A stretch of DNA of 64,000 bases from Planctomycetota bacterium (lineage in GTDB: Bacteria > Planctomycetota > UBA1135 > GCA-002686595), in assembly GCA_947484275.1 (NCBI GenBank), contig CANKOY010000007.1, forward strand, positions 1 to 64,000, in the 5' to 3' direction. Under the pieces are notes generated by a model. It made no database searches. It was not told the DNA's origin and saw only the letters and a list, made by a program, of their open reading frames with translations. Positions 7,524 to 18,690 of this stretch are shown piece after piece; position 1 is the stretch's first letter; each line of letters begins with the position of its first letter. Both the position numbers and the translations under genes were made by a program.

Positions 7524-10421
7524 ATGAACAACATGATTCGACTTCTGCCCCTGGCCTTCCTGCCGCTCGTCGCGGCGTCCGCCGCCGCCCAGCACGCCCA
7601 GGTGTCCGCCGTGGCGGTCAACCCCAAGAATTCCGGCGAGGTCTGGGCCACGAACCGCGACAACAACTCCGTGGCCGTCCTCGACGTGGGCGTCGGAGCT
7701 CTCGCGGCGGAAATCGCCGTGGGCAACTCGCCGCGCTCGCTTGCGTTCAGCAAGAACGGCGCGCGGGTCTTCGTGGCCAACAGCCGCGGAAACGTGCCTT
7801 TCAATCGCGACTTCGCCTCGCCGTTCCTCGGCACCGAAGTGCGCGGCAGTGTCAGCGTGATCGACAGCGCCACACGCAGTGTGATCGCCACTCTGAACGC
7901 GGATGTGGTCGGCGTTGAGCCCTTCGGTGTCGCGGTCGCCCCGAACGGCAAGTGGTTCGCCGTCAGCGCCTTCGCCAGCGGCAGCATGAACTTCTTCGAT
8001 GCCCAGACCCTGCAACTCAAGGCCAGCTTCGAGTACCTGGACGACCTCAACATCATTCCGGCGCCTTTCACCGCGCGCGACGTGGACCTCAATCGCGACG
8101 GCATCCCCGATCTCGGGGAGCCGCGCGGCTTCGTGATCAAGTCTGGCAGTCGGATCGTGTACGTGACGCACAACAAGTCGCCCTATGTGTCCATGCTCGA
8201 GGTGTCCCTGGACGCGAATGGGCTGCCCGTGGGCGTATCGCTGGTCAAAAAGATCGACACGAACGAGTACCCGTTCGACCCCATCTTCAATCCCGTGCCG
8301 GTGCGCACGCTGCAAAGCCAGGGCTTCCCGCGCTTCCTCGAGGACATCGCGCTCTCGCCGGATGGTTCGCGCGCCCTGGTGCCCCACGTGTTGACCAACG
8401 TCAACCACGACGTGAACCACAACTTCGGCCCGGCCTTGGCAGGAGCCTTCGCCAACCGCGTTTATCCTGCGCTCACGCTGCTCGACTCAAGCGCAAATTC
8501 CTTCGGCGCCCCGGGCGACACATCGCGCCGCCTGCACCACGAGCTTTCGGACACGCTGACGCCCGCCGAGTACTCCGCCTTCGGATCGGGGGCGGTCTCC
8601 CCGTCCGGCCGCGTGACAATCGGCGGACAGGGCGCGCCGCTGCTTGGGGGCCAGTTGAACCTGCTGGTGTCGGGGATCCCCGCGGGCAGTTCGGGCACCG
8701 TGGTGATCGGCGGTGAGCGCGCTGTCCCCATGGGCTCCAAGGGCACGCTGTACGTGCGCCCGCGTTTGACGTTCCCGATCGTCAACGGCGGCGCGATCAT
8801 CAACATCCCGAACGCGCCGCAATACGAAGGCGTTGTTCTGACTCTCCAGGCGCAGATCTTCACCGCCGGGCAACTTGCCCACCTGTCCAATGGACTGAAA
8901 GTCCGCTTGGGATCCACAGGCCTGGGCCTGAACAAGATGGGCTACCGCGCGGGACATCCCGGTCGCGTCGCCTACAACGCGGCGGGCAATCGCGTGCTGA
9001 TGCTCAACCGCGGATCCGAGGACTTGTTCCTGTACGACGTCAACGGCAGCGATCTCGAGCTGCGCAGCGTGTTCCCGCCGCGTCTTGGCTTCCAGGAGCG
9101 CGCCGCACTCGATGTGACCACCCCCATGGGCGACCTGCCCCTCGGCATGGTCGTGGTCGACGACCAGACCACCCTTGCTGACGACGCCCTGGTCTATGTG
9201 ATCAACGAAGTGACGCGCACACTTTCGGTTCTGCGCGTTGACTGGAGAACGGGCGTGATCATGCAGGAGAAGGCCCAAATTCCGACGCACCAGGGCGCAG
9301 ACATCTTCAGCCTGTCCGTGCGCGTCGGCGACGAGTTGTTCGAGGACGCATCGCGTCCGCAAACCACGGGCAACTTCAACAACTCCTGCGCCTCCTGCCA
9401 CTTCGAGGGAGGCGAGGATGCCAACGTGTGGCAGCGCCCCGCCGGCCCGCGCAGCACCATGCCGATGTACGGCGGAACGCTGGGCACGGGCCTCGTTCTG
9501 TGGAAGGGCGTGCGCATCAACTTGGGCGAAACCGGGCCGATGTTCGGCGGCGAGAATGGAGGTACGGGCAACCTGACCAATGCGGAGCAGCAGGGACTGG
9601 TGGATTTCCAAGAGACCATCGCAGTGCCGCTCAACCCGACCCTGCACCTGGTCACGGGCCAACTGTCCGCGCAGGCAGCGCTGGGCAAGGACCTGTTCCA
9701 CGCGACGAACGACACCGGCCTCAATCCGAACTTGCGCAGGGCCGGTTGCGCCGTCTGCCACGAGACCATTTCCTTGACGACAGGCGCACGCCGCGCCTTC
9801 ACGCGCGACTTCATCGATCCGGCGCTCACCGGCGGCGAGATGCTGGCGCAGCTCGATCCCTTCTGCAACACGCTCAAGGGCAACCTGGTGGGCCAAAACC
9901 TCCAGAACATCAACTCGGCGACCAACATCGACCGCGACTTCGACGGCATCCCAGATCCCGACCGCAACTTCGACGGCTACATCGACGTGGAAACCTACAC
10001 GCCCATGAACCCGGACACGGACGATGACTTCACTCGCGACGATCCCAACAGCTACCCGTGCTTGACCAATCCCTCGGATCCGAATTCTGCTCCGATCTTG
10101 TTCCGCCGCGATGGCCGTGTCTTCACGATTCCTACGAAGCTCGGCGTGTGGTCTACCGGACCGTACTTCCACGACCACAGCGCCTTCTCTCTGCGCATGG
10201 TGCTGGATCCGGAGGCTCAGGCCCTGAGCCCGATCTACGGGACGCCCGCGTACCCGGGACAGGGCGCGCTCCCGGGGTTGAACAAGTTCTTCAACGAGTT
10301 CCACGACGTGCGCGGACACGAGCAATACGTCCAAGGCGCATCGAAGGTCCAGCTGGATCTGCAGAGCACGAACGTCCAAGCGGACATCGAAGCACTGCTG
10401 GCCTACATCATGTCGATCTGA
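7524..10421 (+). CDS. Exported beta-propeller / di-heme cytochrome c protein
   Basis: A 965-residue periplasmic protein. It starts at the ATG at 7524 with the signal peptide MNNMIRLLPLAFLPLVAASA. Residues ~25-300 contain YVTN-type propeller strands (VWATNRDNNSVAVLD, GNSPRSLAFSKNGARVFVAN). Two heme-c sites follow, CASCH at 622-626 and CAVCH at 742-746, as in MauG/di-heme peroxidase-like proteins. Between and after them are Asp-rich calcium-binding loops (DLNRDGIPDLGE, DFDGIPDPDRNFDGYIDVE). The combination suggests an electron-transfer or surface oxidoreductase role, but the substrate is unknown. It stands alone and ends at a strong terminator. Confidence 0.8.
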   Translation: MNNMIRLLPLAFLPLVAASAAAQHAQVSAVAVNPKNSGEVWATNRDNNSVAVLDVGVGALAAEIAVGNSPRSLAFSKNGARVFVANSRGNVPFNRDFASPFLGTEVRGSVSVIDSATRSVIATLNADVVGVEPFGVAVAPNGKWFAVSAFASGSMNFFDAQTLQLKASFEYLDDLNIIPAPFTARDVDLNRDGIPDLGEPRGFVIKSGSRIVYVTHNKSPYVSMLEVSLDANGLPVGVSLVKKIDTNEYPFDPIFNPVPVRTLQSQGFPRFLEDIALSPDGSRALVPHVLTNVNHDVNHNFGPALAGAFANRVYPALTLLDSSANSFGAPGDTSRRLHHELSDTLTPAEYSAFGSGAVSPSGRVTIGGQGAPLLGGQLNLLVSGIPAGSSGTVVIGGERAVPMGSKGTLYVRPRLTFPIVNGGAIINIPNAPQYEGVVLTLQAQIFTAGQLAHLSNGLKVRLGSTGLGLNKMGYRAGHPGRVAYNAAGNRVLMLNRGSEDLFLYDVNGSDLELRSVFPPRLGFQERAALDVTTPMGDLPLGMVVVDDQTTLADDALVYVINEVTRTLSVLRVDWRTGVIMQEKAQIPTHQGADIFSLSVRVGDELFEDASRPQTTGNFNNSCASCHFEGGEDANVWQRPAGPRSTMPMYGGTLGTGLVLWKGVRINLGETGPMFGGENGGTGNLTNAEQQGLVDFQETIAVPLNPTLHLVTGQLSAQAALGKDLFHATNDTGLNPNLRRAGCAVCHETISLTTGARRAFTRDFIDPALTGGEMLAQLDPFCNTLKGNLVGQNLQNINSATNIDRDFDGIPDPDRNFDGYIDVETYTPMNPDTDDDFTRDDPNSYPCLTNPSDPNSAPILFRRDGRVFTIPTKLGVWSTGPYFHDHSAFSLRMVLDPEAQALSPIYGTPAYPGQGALPGLNKFFNEFHDVRGHEQYVQGASKVQLDLQSTNVQADIEALLAYIMSI

Positions 10422-10446
10422 GACTCAGGTCGGCGAACTGCAACGG

Positions 10447-10486
10447 CCGCGGCCCCGCGAAGAATCACTTCTTCGCGGGGCCGCGG
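10447..10486. terminator. Bidirectional terminator hairpin
   Basis: A perfect 18-bp stem (10447-10464 with 10469-10486) closes a TCAC tetraloop, followed on the plus strand by TGTTCTT. It lies between two convergent genes, the cytochrome protein and the esterase, and can serve both. Confidence 0.85.
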
Positions 10487-10517
10487 TGTTCTTGGTGCGC
10501 CTTGGGTCCCGCGCCTC

Positions 10518-11912
10518 TCAGGGAGTGATCACCCACTGGTGCGGAAGACCGTCGGTTTCCAGGAGCGTCAGTTCGCCCAGCGTGGCGTTGTAGTTCCAGG
10601 ACGACGTCGGGAGCGTGTCGCGCAGGACGCTGATCGGCTTGCTTGGCACGGAGGTGATCACGATGTCGTCGGCGAGACCGTCTGCGGTGGCGAGATTCAC
10701 TGTGAACTGCAGCAGCGGGTTGATTCCGGCGCCGAGCGTATCCACGGTCAGTCGCTTCAAATTTGCCGTCGCTGAAAACGACAGGGTGTTGTTCGGGACA
10801 TCGATATTCCAAGTGAACGGCGTGAACGCTCCGGCGGCGTCCTGCTCGACGAAGAAGTGGAAGTAGGTGTCGTCGCGATCCGCCAATGTGCTTGCGCTGG
10901 TCGGCAGGGTCAGCGTGTGCGTTCCCATCCAATTGAAGGCCCAGTGGCTGTCGAGCATCGACCACTTGTGGTCATAGGCGTCCCAGCCGAAGGGGACGAA
11001 CTTGTAGTCGAAATTGGGGCCGACGGTCGCGCCCAGGGTCTGCATGTGGGCCGCCATGACATCGCCCTGCACCGGCAAGTACGGCACGGGATCGTCGATG
11101 GGGCGCACGATCCGCATCGGGATGTGAAGCAGGTTCCGCGCCAGGTCTTCGGTGTTCTCGACGACCAAGGTGATCGGGTCGAAGTTGACCGCGGAGGAGC
11201 GCGCCATTTTCCAGGGATCGGCCGAACCCGCGCCGCCGTTGCCGTACCAGAAGTCCAGAAAGGGCCGCACGGGCACATCCGAGTAGTAGGTGTGCTTGAG
11301 CGCGAACCCGCCGCTCATCGCCACCATCGAGGCGAACATCGGCTTGGCGGGATTCAAATGCCGAGCCGCGTAGTTGGCGACGGCGCCACCGCCCATGGAG
11401 AAACCGACGGCGTAGATTCGATTGCGGTCGATCAACGGATAGCGAACCAGCATGTCCAAGATCACCGCCTCCATGTGCACCTGGCTCGGCAGCGAGCCGA
11501 AGTGCTGCGTGTTGGCGGCGAGCGGACACACCAGATACCAACCCTGTGCGCCGGCCTCGGCGGGGAAGTTGGTGTTGAACGTCAGATCGTTCTGCGTTGA
11601 GCCGAACTTGTGGAACATGACCACCAGCGGCACAGGCTGCGTCGGGGCGGGCAGGGGCTCGACGTAAAGGAAATTCTCCGGCCAGCCGTCGCCGATGTTG
11701 AGCGATCCTGATCCGATCTGGTGGTTCGTCGGACCCAGGTAGCTCGGTCCACTGGGGTAGTTCGGGGGCCCGAACAGCGCGAGGCCGTCACCGGTATCGA
11801 CCATCGAGACCGGGTTGTGTGCGCCCGCGGGGGTTCCGGTCGGTGCCTGTACCTGTGGGCTCCACAGGCCCGGGAGCAGGGGGGTCAGGCAAAGTACGAG
11901 GAGGCTCTGCAT
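10518..11912 (-). CDS. Exported alpha/beta hydrolase (esterase-like)
   Basis: A 464-residue secreted protein with a signal peptide (MQSLLVLCLTPLLPGLWSPQ). Residues ~90-330 form an alpha/beta-hydrolase: a PLVVMFHKFGST strand-and-turn resembling an oxyanion loop, then the nucleophile elbow GFSMGGG with Ser at about 172. A HKW segment near residue 315 may supply the His. This resembles polyhydroxybutyrate-depolymerase-type or feruloyl-esterase-type exported hydrolases. The last ~120 residues look like a beta-rich accessory domain. GGAAG precedes the ATG at 11912. The substrate is not predictable. Confidence 0.75.
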   Translation of the reverse strand: MQSLLVLCLTPLLPGLWSPQVQAPTGTPAGAHNPVSMVDTGDGLALFGPPNYPSGPSYLGPTNHQIGSGSLNIGDGWPENFLYVEPLPAPTQPVPLVVMFHKFGSTQNDLTFNTNFPAEAGAQGWYLVCPLAANTQHFGSLPSQVHMEAVILDMLVRYPLIDRNRIYAVGFSMGGGAVANYAARHLNPAKPMFASMVAMSGGFALKHTYYSDVPVRPFLDFWYGNGGAGSADPWKMARSSAVNFDPITLVVENTEDLARNLLHIPMRIVRPIDDPVPYLPVQGDVMAAHMQTLGATVGPNFDYKFVPFGWDAYDHKWSMLDSHWAFNWMGTHTLTLPTSASTLADRDDTYFHFFVEQDAAGAFTPFTWNIDVPNNTLSFSATANLKRLTVDTLGAGINPLLQFTVNLATADGLADDIVITSVPSKPISVLRDTLPTSSWNYNATLGELTLLETDGLPHQWVITP

Positions 11913-11969
11913 CTCTATCTTCCCAGTGAAGTCTAGCAGGCTCCCGAAATCCGGCCCAGCGCCCAGGCC

Positions 11970-12674
11970 TTATCGGCCGGCCCGCGGCAGGGCTGTGGCG
12001 CGCTCGCGCACTTCCACGGAGCCGTCCTCGCGGCCGATCACCAGCACGTGGGCCAGGCCCACGAACAGCCCGGTCTCGACGATTCCCGGCAAACGGTCCA
12101 GTTCGAGCTCCAGACTGGCCGGATCCGCGATTCCGTCGGGGAAGCGGCAATCGAGGATCTGATTGCCGTTGTCAGTCAGGTAGGGCTGGCCCGCCGGCCC
12201 TGTGCGCAGGGTCGCTGTGGCTCCCCGGGCCCCCAAGGCCCGGTGGATCACCTCGCGTGCGAAGGGCACGACTTCGATCGGCAGGGGGAACTTCCCCAGG
12301 CGCGCGACCACCTTTTCTGCCCCGACAATGGCGATTTGACGCCTGGTGATGCTGGCCACGACCTTCTCCCGCAGGAGCGCCCCCCCGCCGCCCTTGATCA
12401 TATGGAAGGCACCGTCGATCTCGTCGGCGCCGTCGATGGTCAGGTCCAGGGCATCGATCTTGCCGAGTTCCACCAAGGGGATGCCCATGACCCGGGCCTT
12501 GTTCTCGGTGTCAATCGAGGTGGGAACGCAGCGGATCTTCAGGCCCTCCCGCACGCGCTCCGCCAGGCGCTCCAGGGTGAAAAACACCGTGGAGCCTGTC
12601 CCCAGGCCGACGGCCATGCCGTTCTCGACGAATTCCGCCGCCCGCCGCCCGGCCACTTGCTTGGGATTGTGCAT
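11970..12674 (-). CDS. rpiA: Ribose-5-phosphate isomerase A
   Basis: Interconverts ribose 5-phosphate and ribulose 5-phosphate in the pentose phosphate pathway. The 234-residue product has the family signatures in order: GMAVGLGTGSTVFF (phosphate-binding loop), PTSIDTE, DLTIDGADEID (catalytic Asp pair) and MIKGGGGALLREKVVA with the active-site Glu and Lys. Length is standard. It is transcribed away from feoA; the 134-base gap to the feoA start must hold both promoters. Confidence 0.95.
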   Translation of the reverse strand: MHNPKQVAGRRAAEFVENGMAVGLGTGSTVFFTLERLAERVREGLKIRCVPTSIDTENKARVMGIPLVELGKIDALDLTIDGADEIDGAFHMIKGGGGALLREKVVASITRRQIAIVGAEKVVARLGKFPLPIEVVPFAREVIHRALGARGATATLRTGPAGQPYLTDNGNQILDCRFPDGIADPASLELELDRLPGIVETGLFVGLAHVLVIGREDGSVEVRERATALPRAGR

Positions 12675-12808
12675 GGGATCGGCCTCCAGGGTCCGAGTCG
12701 GCGGCGATGGTAGCAGTGTGGCGCCAGGCCAGGGGAGAGAGAGGGGGTAGCGGCGGAAATCCCGGCTTGGGTATCCTGAGACACAGTCTCAACTGCCGAA
12801 CCAGCGCC

Positions 12809-13036
12809 GTGACAAACCTCGACACCCTTCTGCCCGGCACGCGCGCGCGCCTCATCTCCATCGCGGGCGAGCGCTCCTTCCGTTGCCGGCTGATGGAATT
12901 GGGTTTGCTTCCCGGCACCTACCTGCGCCTGGTGCGCCGCGTGGATGTGGGCGGCGTGCTCGAGCTCGAAGTGCGCGGCTGCCGACTTAGCGTGCGCCGC
13001 GCCGAGGCGCGCCAGCTCTGCGTCGAGCCGAGCTGA
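12809..13036 (+). CDS. feoA: Ferrous iron transport protein A
   Basis: Small cytoplasmic SH3-like partner of FeoB. The 75-residue product reads TNLDTLLPGTRARLISIAGE, then RCRLMELGLLPGTYLRLVRR and an LRVSVRRAEA-like end, the usual FeoA pattern (MGLxxGxxv). The GTG at 12809 was chosen, since the ATG-type start at 12707 adds 34 residues foreign to the family. It lies 25 bases before feoB. Confidence 0.88.
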   Translation: MTNLDTLLPGTRARLISIAGERSFRCRLMELGLLPGTYLRLVRRVDVGGVLELEVRGCRLSVRRAEARQLCVEPS

Positions 13037-13061
13037 GGCCCGTGCGCGCCCTAGGTCCGCG

Positions 13062-15260
<2,199 letters not shown>

Positions 15261-16109
15261 TCAAGCCGCCAGCAGGAAGTCTCGCGCCTTGGTGAGTTCC
15301 GCAGACAGCACATCGCCCATTGTCTCGATGGTCTCGCGCTTGATCCCGGTGATCGTGAACGCCTGCTCGCAAAGTTTGTAGGGATTCTCGTCCAAGCCAT
15401 TGCCGGACAGGTGCGAATGCGTGACGACTTCGCCCAGGTGTGTGACGCAGGCCAGGCGGCGATCCAATTGCGCCAACTCGGGCGCGTGATGGTGGCGAAT
15501 CGGGTCCACCAGGCTTTCGGAAAAGTTCCACTTCTCCGCGAGGCGCGCGCCGATCTCCGCGTGGTTCAAGCCCAAGATCGCGGTCTCAGCCTCCAGCAGC
15601 GTCGCTCCGCGAGCGACTTCCGCCTGGACGAGCAGTGACGTCGCTCGCGCATAGCGCGCCAGCACGAGGTGGCCGACGTTCTGCAGCAGTCCCGCGGTGT
15701 AGGCGCGGTTCTTGTCGACCTGGCCCTCGAGGCGCGCGATCAACGACGATGCGATCGCGTCGACGACACTTTCCTCCCACAGGTGCATGGCCGTCGTCGA
15801 ATCCACTTGGCCGTAATCGCGGAAGTAGCGGCCCGAGCACGAAGTCAGCACCAGGTTCACGAGCGTCGACACGCCGAGCAGGTTGGCCGCCTCCGGCAGC
15901 GAACCAATCTCGCGTCTGAATCCGTAGTAGGCCGAGTTGCACAGCTTGAGCACCTTGGCCGTGACCGCGGCGTCGGTCTCGATCACCGTGACCAAATCGC
16001 GGGGAATGACGTCGTCGTGGGACGCGATCTCGACGACCCTTGTCGCCACCTGGGGCAGCGGTTCGAGACTCTTGATCGCGGTCAGGATTTCTTGGATGTG
16101 CTTGCCCAC
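15261..16109 (-). CDS. HDOD-domain protein
   Basis: A 282-residue protein made almost wholly of an HDOD domain, a degenerate HD-type fold found in signalling proteins. Residues ~10-205 show the pattern LEPLPQVATRVVEIASHDDV, IETDAAVTAKVLKLCNSAYY and LLGVSTLVNLVLTSC, with later GLLQNVGHLVLA and NHAEIGARLAEKWN. The HD metal ligands are largely lost, so enzymatic activity is not expected. It may act in motility or stress signalling. The GTG at 16109 is the likely start. No partner lies alongside. Confidence 0.85.
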   Translation of the reverse strand: MGKHIQEILTAIKSLEPLPQVATRVVEIASHDDVIPRDLVTVIETDAAVTAKVLKLCNSAYYGFRREIGSLPEAANLLGVSTLVNLVLTSCSGRYFRDYGQVDSTTAMHLWEESVVDAIASSLIARLEGQVDKNRAYTAGLLQNVGHLVLARYARATSLLVQAEVARGATLLEAETAILGLNHAEIGARLAEKWNFSESLVDPIRHHHAPELAQLDRRLACVTHLGEVVTHSHLSGNGLDENPYKLCEQAFTITGIKRETIETMGDVLSAELTKARDFLLAA

Positions 16110-16214
16110 GTAACTGGCCTCCGTCGGCGGCGCGCGGTGTAAGAGACCGCAAGCTACCGGGCAAGAATTTCGGAGCGACGACAGCGGATCCTGAAGTCCA
16201 GGTCGGTTCTCTCC

Positions 16215-16244
16215 CCCCCTGATGTGGGAAGGGTCGTCAGGGGG
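16215..16244 (-). terminator. Short hairpin beside repeat copy A
   Basis: CCCCCTGATG at 16215-16224 pairs with CGTCAGGGGG at 16235-16244, with one G-U pair and a 10-base loop. It lies downstream of the minus-strand thiol:disulfide gene, just beyond repeat copy A. No T-run follows, so the role is uncertain. Confidence 0.35.
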
Positions 16245-16246
16245 AC

Positions 16247-16474
16247 CTAGCAGTGCGTTGAAAAAGGCCCGTAGCGAAACAGAGCGGGTGAGGGCGAGGC
16301 CAGGAGCGCGACAGAAAGTCGCCCAGGGGGCCCCGCGTTAGAGCGCGAAGCGCTCGTAGCGACTGCTCCTGCGGAGCCTTCGCAGTGGGGTGCGGCCTTC
16401 CTGGCCGCCGAGCGCGACGCCGCGGCGCCGAAACACGCACTGGCGCAGTCGGGGCTTCTTCAACGGGCTGCTAG
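16247..16474. repeat. CTAG-ended palindromic repeat, copy A
   Basis: A 228-bp element with imperfect inverted ends: left CTAGCAGTGCGTTGAAAAAG and, read on the other strand, right CTAGCAGCCCGTTGAAGAAG. The inner part contains GACGCCGCGGCG, shared with copies B and C. It has no coding capacity, so it resembles a MITE or a large REP-type element. Its right-hand CTAG supplies the TAG stop of the thiol:disulfide gene. Confidence 0.75.
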
Positions 16475-18321
16475 GGCTTGGCGCCCGGGAACATCTCCAG
16501 CACCTCCGCCACCTCGCCCCGCGTCACGATGTCGCGGAAGCGGTAGGGGGCCTCCCATTCCTTCCCAGGCGGGTGGATGGTCATGAAGGGAATCGAGCGA
16601 CCGCCAAGGGAATGCAACAGGCGCTCGCCTGCCTTCGTGCGCGGAGATTTCGAAGTCAAGTCGACTTGAATCGGCACGACGCCTTTGAGAGTCAGCAGGT
16701 CGGTGATGCGCTTGGAGCTGTACACGACAGCTTCATTGGTTTTGCAAGTCAGTCACCAGTCTGCGGTGAAGTCGAGCATCACCGGCCGCCCTTCGGCTCG
16801 ATAGCGAGCCAGGCGCTCGGGATCGAATTGCTCCCAGACGAGCGAGCCCTCTTCGTTGGTGAACGCGCGCTGCACCGGGCCGAACATCAGGTACGAGCCC
16901 GCGCCCGCGATCGCGACCGCAACGACGAACGTGCGCAAGTGTTGCAGCGCCGTCTGCTCGAAGGTTGCGAATCTCCCCCACCACCAGCAGCCCAGTGCAA
17001 CGAACACGAGCATCGCCACCGTGAACAGCAGGAGATCCTGGCGCACCGAGACCATCAAGAACACGACCGTCGCCAGCAAGAGGAAGCCCGTGGAGTGCTT
17101 GAAGGTCTGCATCCACGCGCCAGGTTTGGGCAGGTACTTGAGAAAGCCCGGATTCGAGGTGAGCACCACATAGGGCGCCGCCATCCCGACGCCGACCATC
17201 ATGAATACGGCCACGATCACGTGTTGCGGCTGGGTCACGGCCCAGGCCAGGGTGCTGCCGAGGAACGGACCGCTGCAGGGTGTGGCGAGAATCGTTGCCA
17301 TGATCCCCTTGAAGAACGCGTCGCGAGCGCCTTCGCGTTTGACCGACGCCAGTTCGCCGACCTTCGAGGGCAGGCCGATCTCGAACACGTCGAACAGGGA
17401 CAGCGAGAACGCGAAGACGATCGCGATCATCACGATCTTGAATGGCTCCGATTGGAACTGTGCTCCCCAGCCCTGGCCCGCGAATGCGGCGAGTCCTGCG
17501 AGCACGGCGAAAACCACCAGGATTCCGCCGGCGAAGGCCAGTCCCAGTTGGAACACGCGCTTCTTGGATTCGCCTGCTTGCTTGACGAAGGACAACACCT
17601 TGATCGAGACCACCGGCAGCACGCAGGGCATCACGTTGAGCAACGCTCCGGCGATGAACGCGAACAAGAGCCACAGCCACAGCGAGCGGTCCACTTCCCC
17701 GCGCGATTCGAAGTCAGGCGGGACGAAGGCGTCCCAAATCGGCGAGTTCGCCGCGGGCGAGGTGTCCACGCGCGACGGGACCGCGCTGGCCGCATTCGAC
17801 ACCGCCGCTCCGATGACCAAGTCGGCGGGAAATTTGGCGAACAGCTCGTCCTTGCCCGGGCCGTCAGACTCCAATTCCTCGAAGTAGGGAATGCAGCCCT
17901 TTTCGTCGCAGGTCAAGCCGTCGATCGCGGCCGTGACGAGCGCGGGGTCCACCGTGCCCGAGGCCATGCGACCGCGCGCGTAAAGCAGAATCGTGCCCTC
18001 ATGTCCGTAGATCCAACCTGGGCCTCCGCTCGGAGCCTTCATCCCGGGCGCCGGGAGTTTGATCGGCTCGGGAAAGCGCGTAGCCGACCACTCGAGGCCC
18101 TCGCCGCCCCACTGCACGGTCGTCGCCGCGCCGACGCCACCGCCGTTCCCGAGGGTCTCGTGGTAAATGTGCCAGTGCGATTCGAGCCTGACCTGCAGGA
18201 CCGCGCGCACGTCGGCTCCCTCGGCCCGGACGTACAGAGTCGAGTTGGCCTTCTGCTGGGCCTGCAGCGGAAGCGCCCATGCGGCTAACAGCACGAGCAG
18301 CAGCGATAGTCGTTTGATCAT
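16471..18321 (-). CDS. dsbD: Thiol:disulfide interchange protein DsbD, probable selenoprotein
   Basis: Moves electrons from cytoplasmic thioredoxin across the inner membrane to periplasmic thiol proteins. From the ATG at 18321 (signal peptide MIKRLSLLLVLLAAWALPLQ) it has a periplasmic alpha domain with the pair in TCDEKGCIPY (Cys138, Cys143). A multi-helix beta domain follows with MPCVLPVVSIKVL (Cys233) and ATPCSGPFLG (Cys349). The C-terminal thioredoxin domain reads FTADW-TGA-LTCKTNEAVVY, with TGA at 16753-16755 as residue 523. Families have WCLTCK here, so TGA replaces the first redox Cys, and the frame stays open for 93 more codons encoding the rest of the fold (RSIPFMTIHPPG). Selenocysteine (UxxC) is the best reading; a nonsense mutation is the alternative. 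Full length is 616 residues. Confidence 0.85.
16711..16748 (-). promoter_or_regulatory. Candidate bacterial SECIS hairpin
   Basis: Just after the in-frame TGA (16753-16755), AGCTGT pairs with ACAGCT (16727-16732 with 16716-16721) around the loop CGTGT. A lower CTTG/CAAG stem (16745-16748 with 16711-16714) can add to it. The apical loop begins 27 bases after the TGA and has G in its second position, which fits the usual bacterial SECIS spacing and loop rule. It lies inside the coding region, as bacterial SECIS elements do. Confidence 0.6.
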
Positions 18322-18360
18322 TGTTGGTTGTTTGGGGGGAGCGCAGGAGCGACGAGCTCC

Positions 18361-18539
18361 CCAGCAGTGCATTGGAAGAGGCCCGAAGAGAAGCGGAGGT
18401 TGTTAAGGCGAGGCAAGCAGCGCGTTAGAAAGTCACTCCCAAGCGGCCCCCATGGCCGTTGAGTGTGACTTTCCGAGGGCGACGCCGCGGGGCCGAAACA
18501 CGCTCTGAGCTAGTCGGGACTTTTTCAAAGGGCTGCTAG
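18361..18539. repeat. CTAG-ended palindromic repeat, copy B
   Basis: A 179-bp element homologous to copy A. The left end is CCAGCAGTGCATTGGAAGAG and the right end, on the other strand, is CTAGCAGCCCTTTGAAAAAG. It shares internal blocks with A, such as GGCGAGGC, AGAAAGTC and GACGCCGCGG. Its own inner GAAAGTCAC and GTGACTTTC arms make a strong hairpin. It lies 40 bases upstream of the dsbD start, between divergent genes, so promoters may lie in or beside it. Confidence 0.75.
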
Positions 18540-18690
18540 CCTACCGGTTCCGGTGGGCGGGGCACCCCTGCGAGCGCCGACCCCAGTTTCCAGCCACTTT
18601 CTTTCGCATGGCTTACGGGCAGGCCAGAGAGTCCAGCCGCCTGGCTACCATGCCGATGAGACGCCTGTCCGCCTGCTCAGGAGAAACCCG

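Noticed and set aside
8487-10379. 630-aa minus-strand reading frame
   Set aside because: It is antisense to the cytochrome gene, which has a signal peptide and heme motifs; the antisense translation shows none.
16471-16725. Separate 84-aa gene downstream of dsbD
   Set aside because: It is in the same frame as dsbD after a single TGA, continues its thioredoxin domain and lacks its own ribosome-binding site, so it was joined to dsbD.
16390-18288. 632-aa plus-strand reading frame
   Set aside because: It is antisense to dsbD and includes part of repeat copy A; the translation is His/Arg/Glu-rich with no family.
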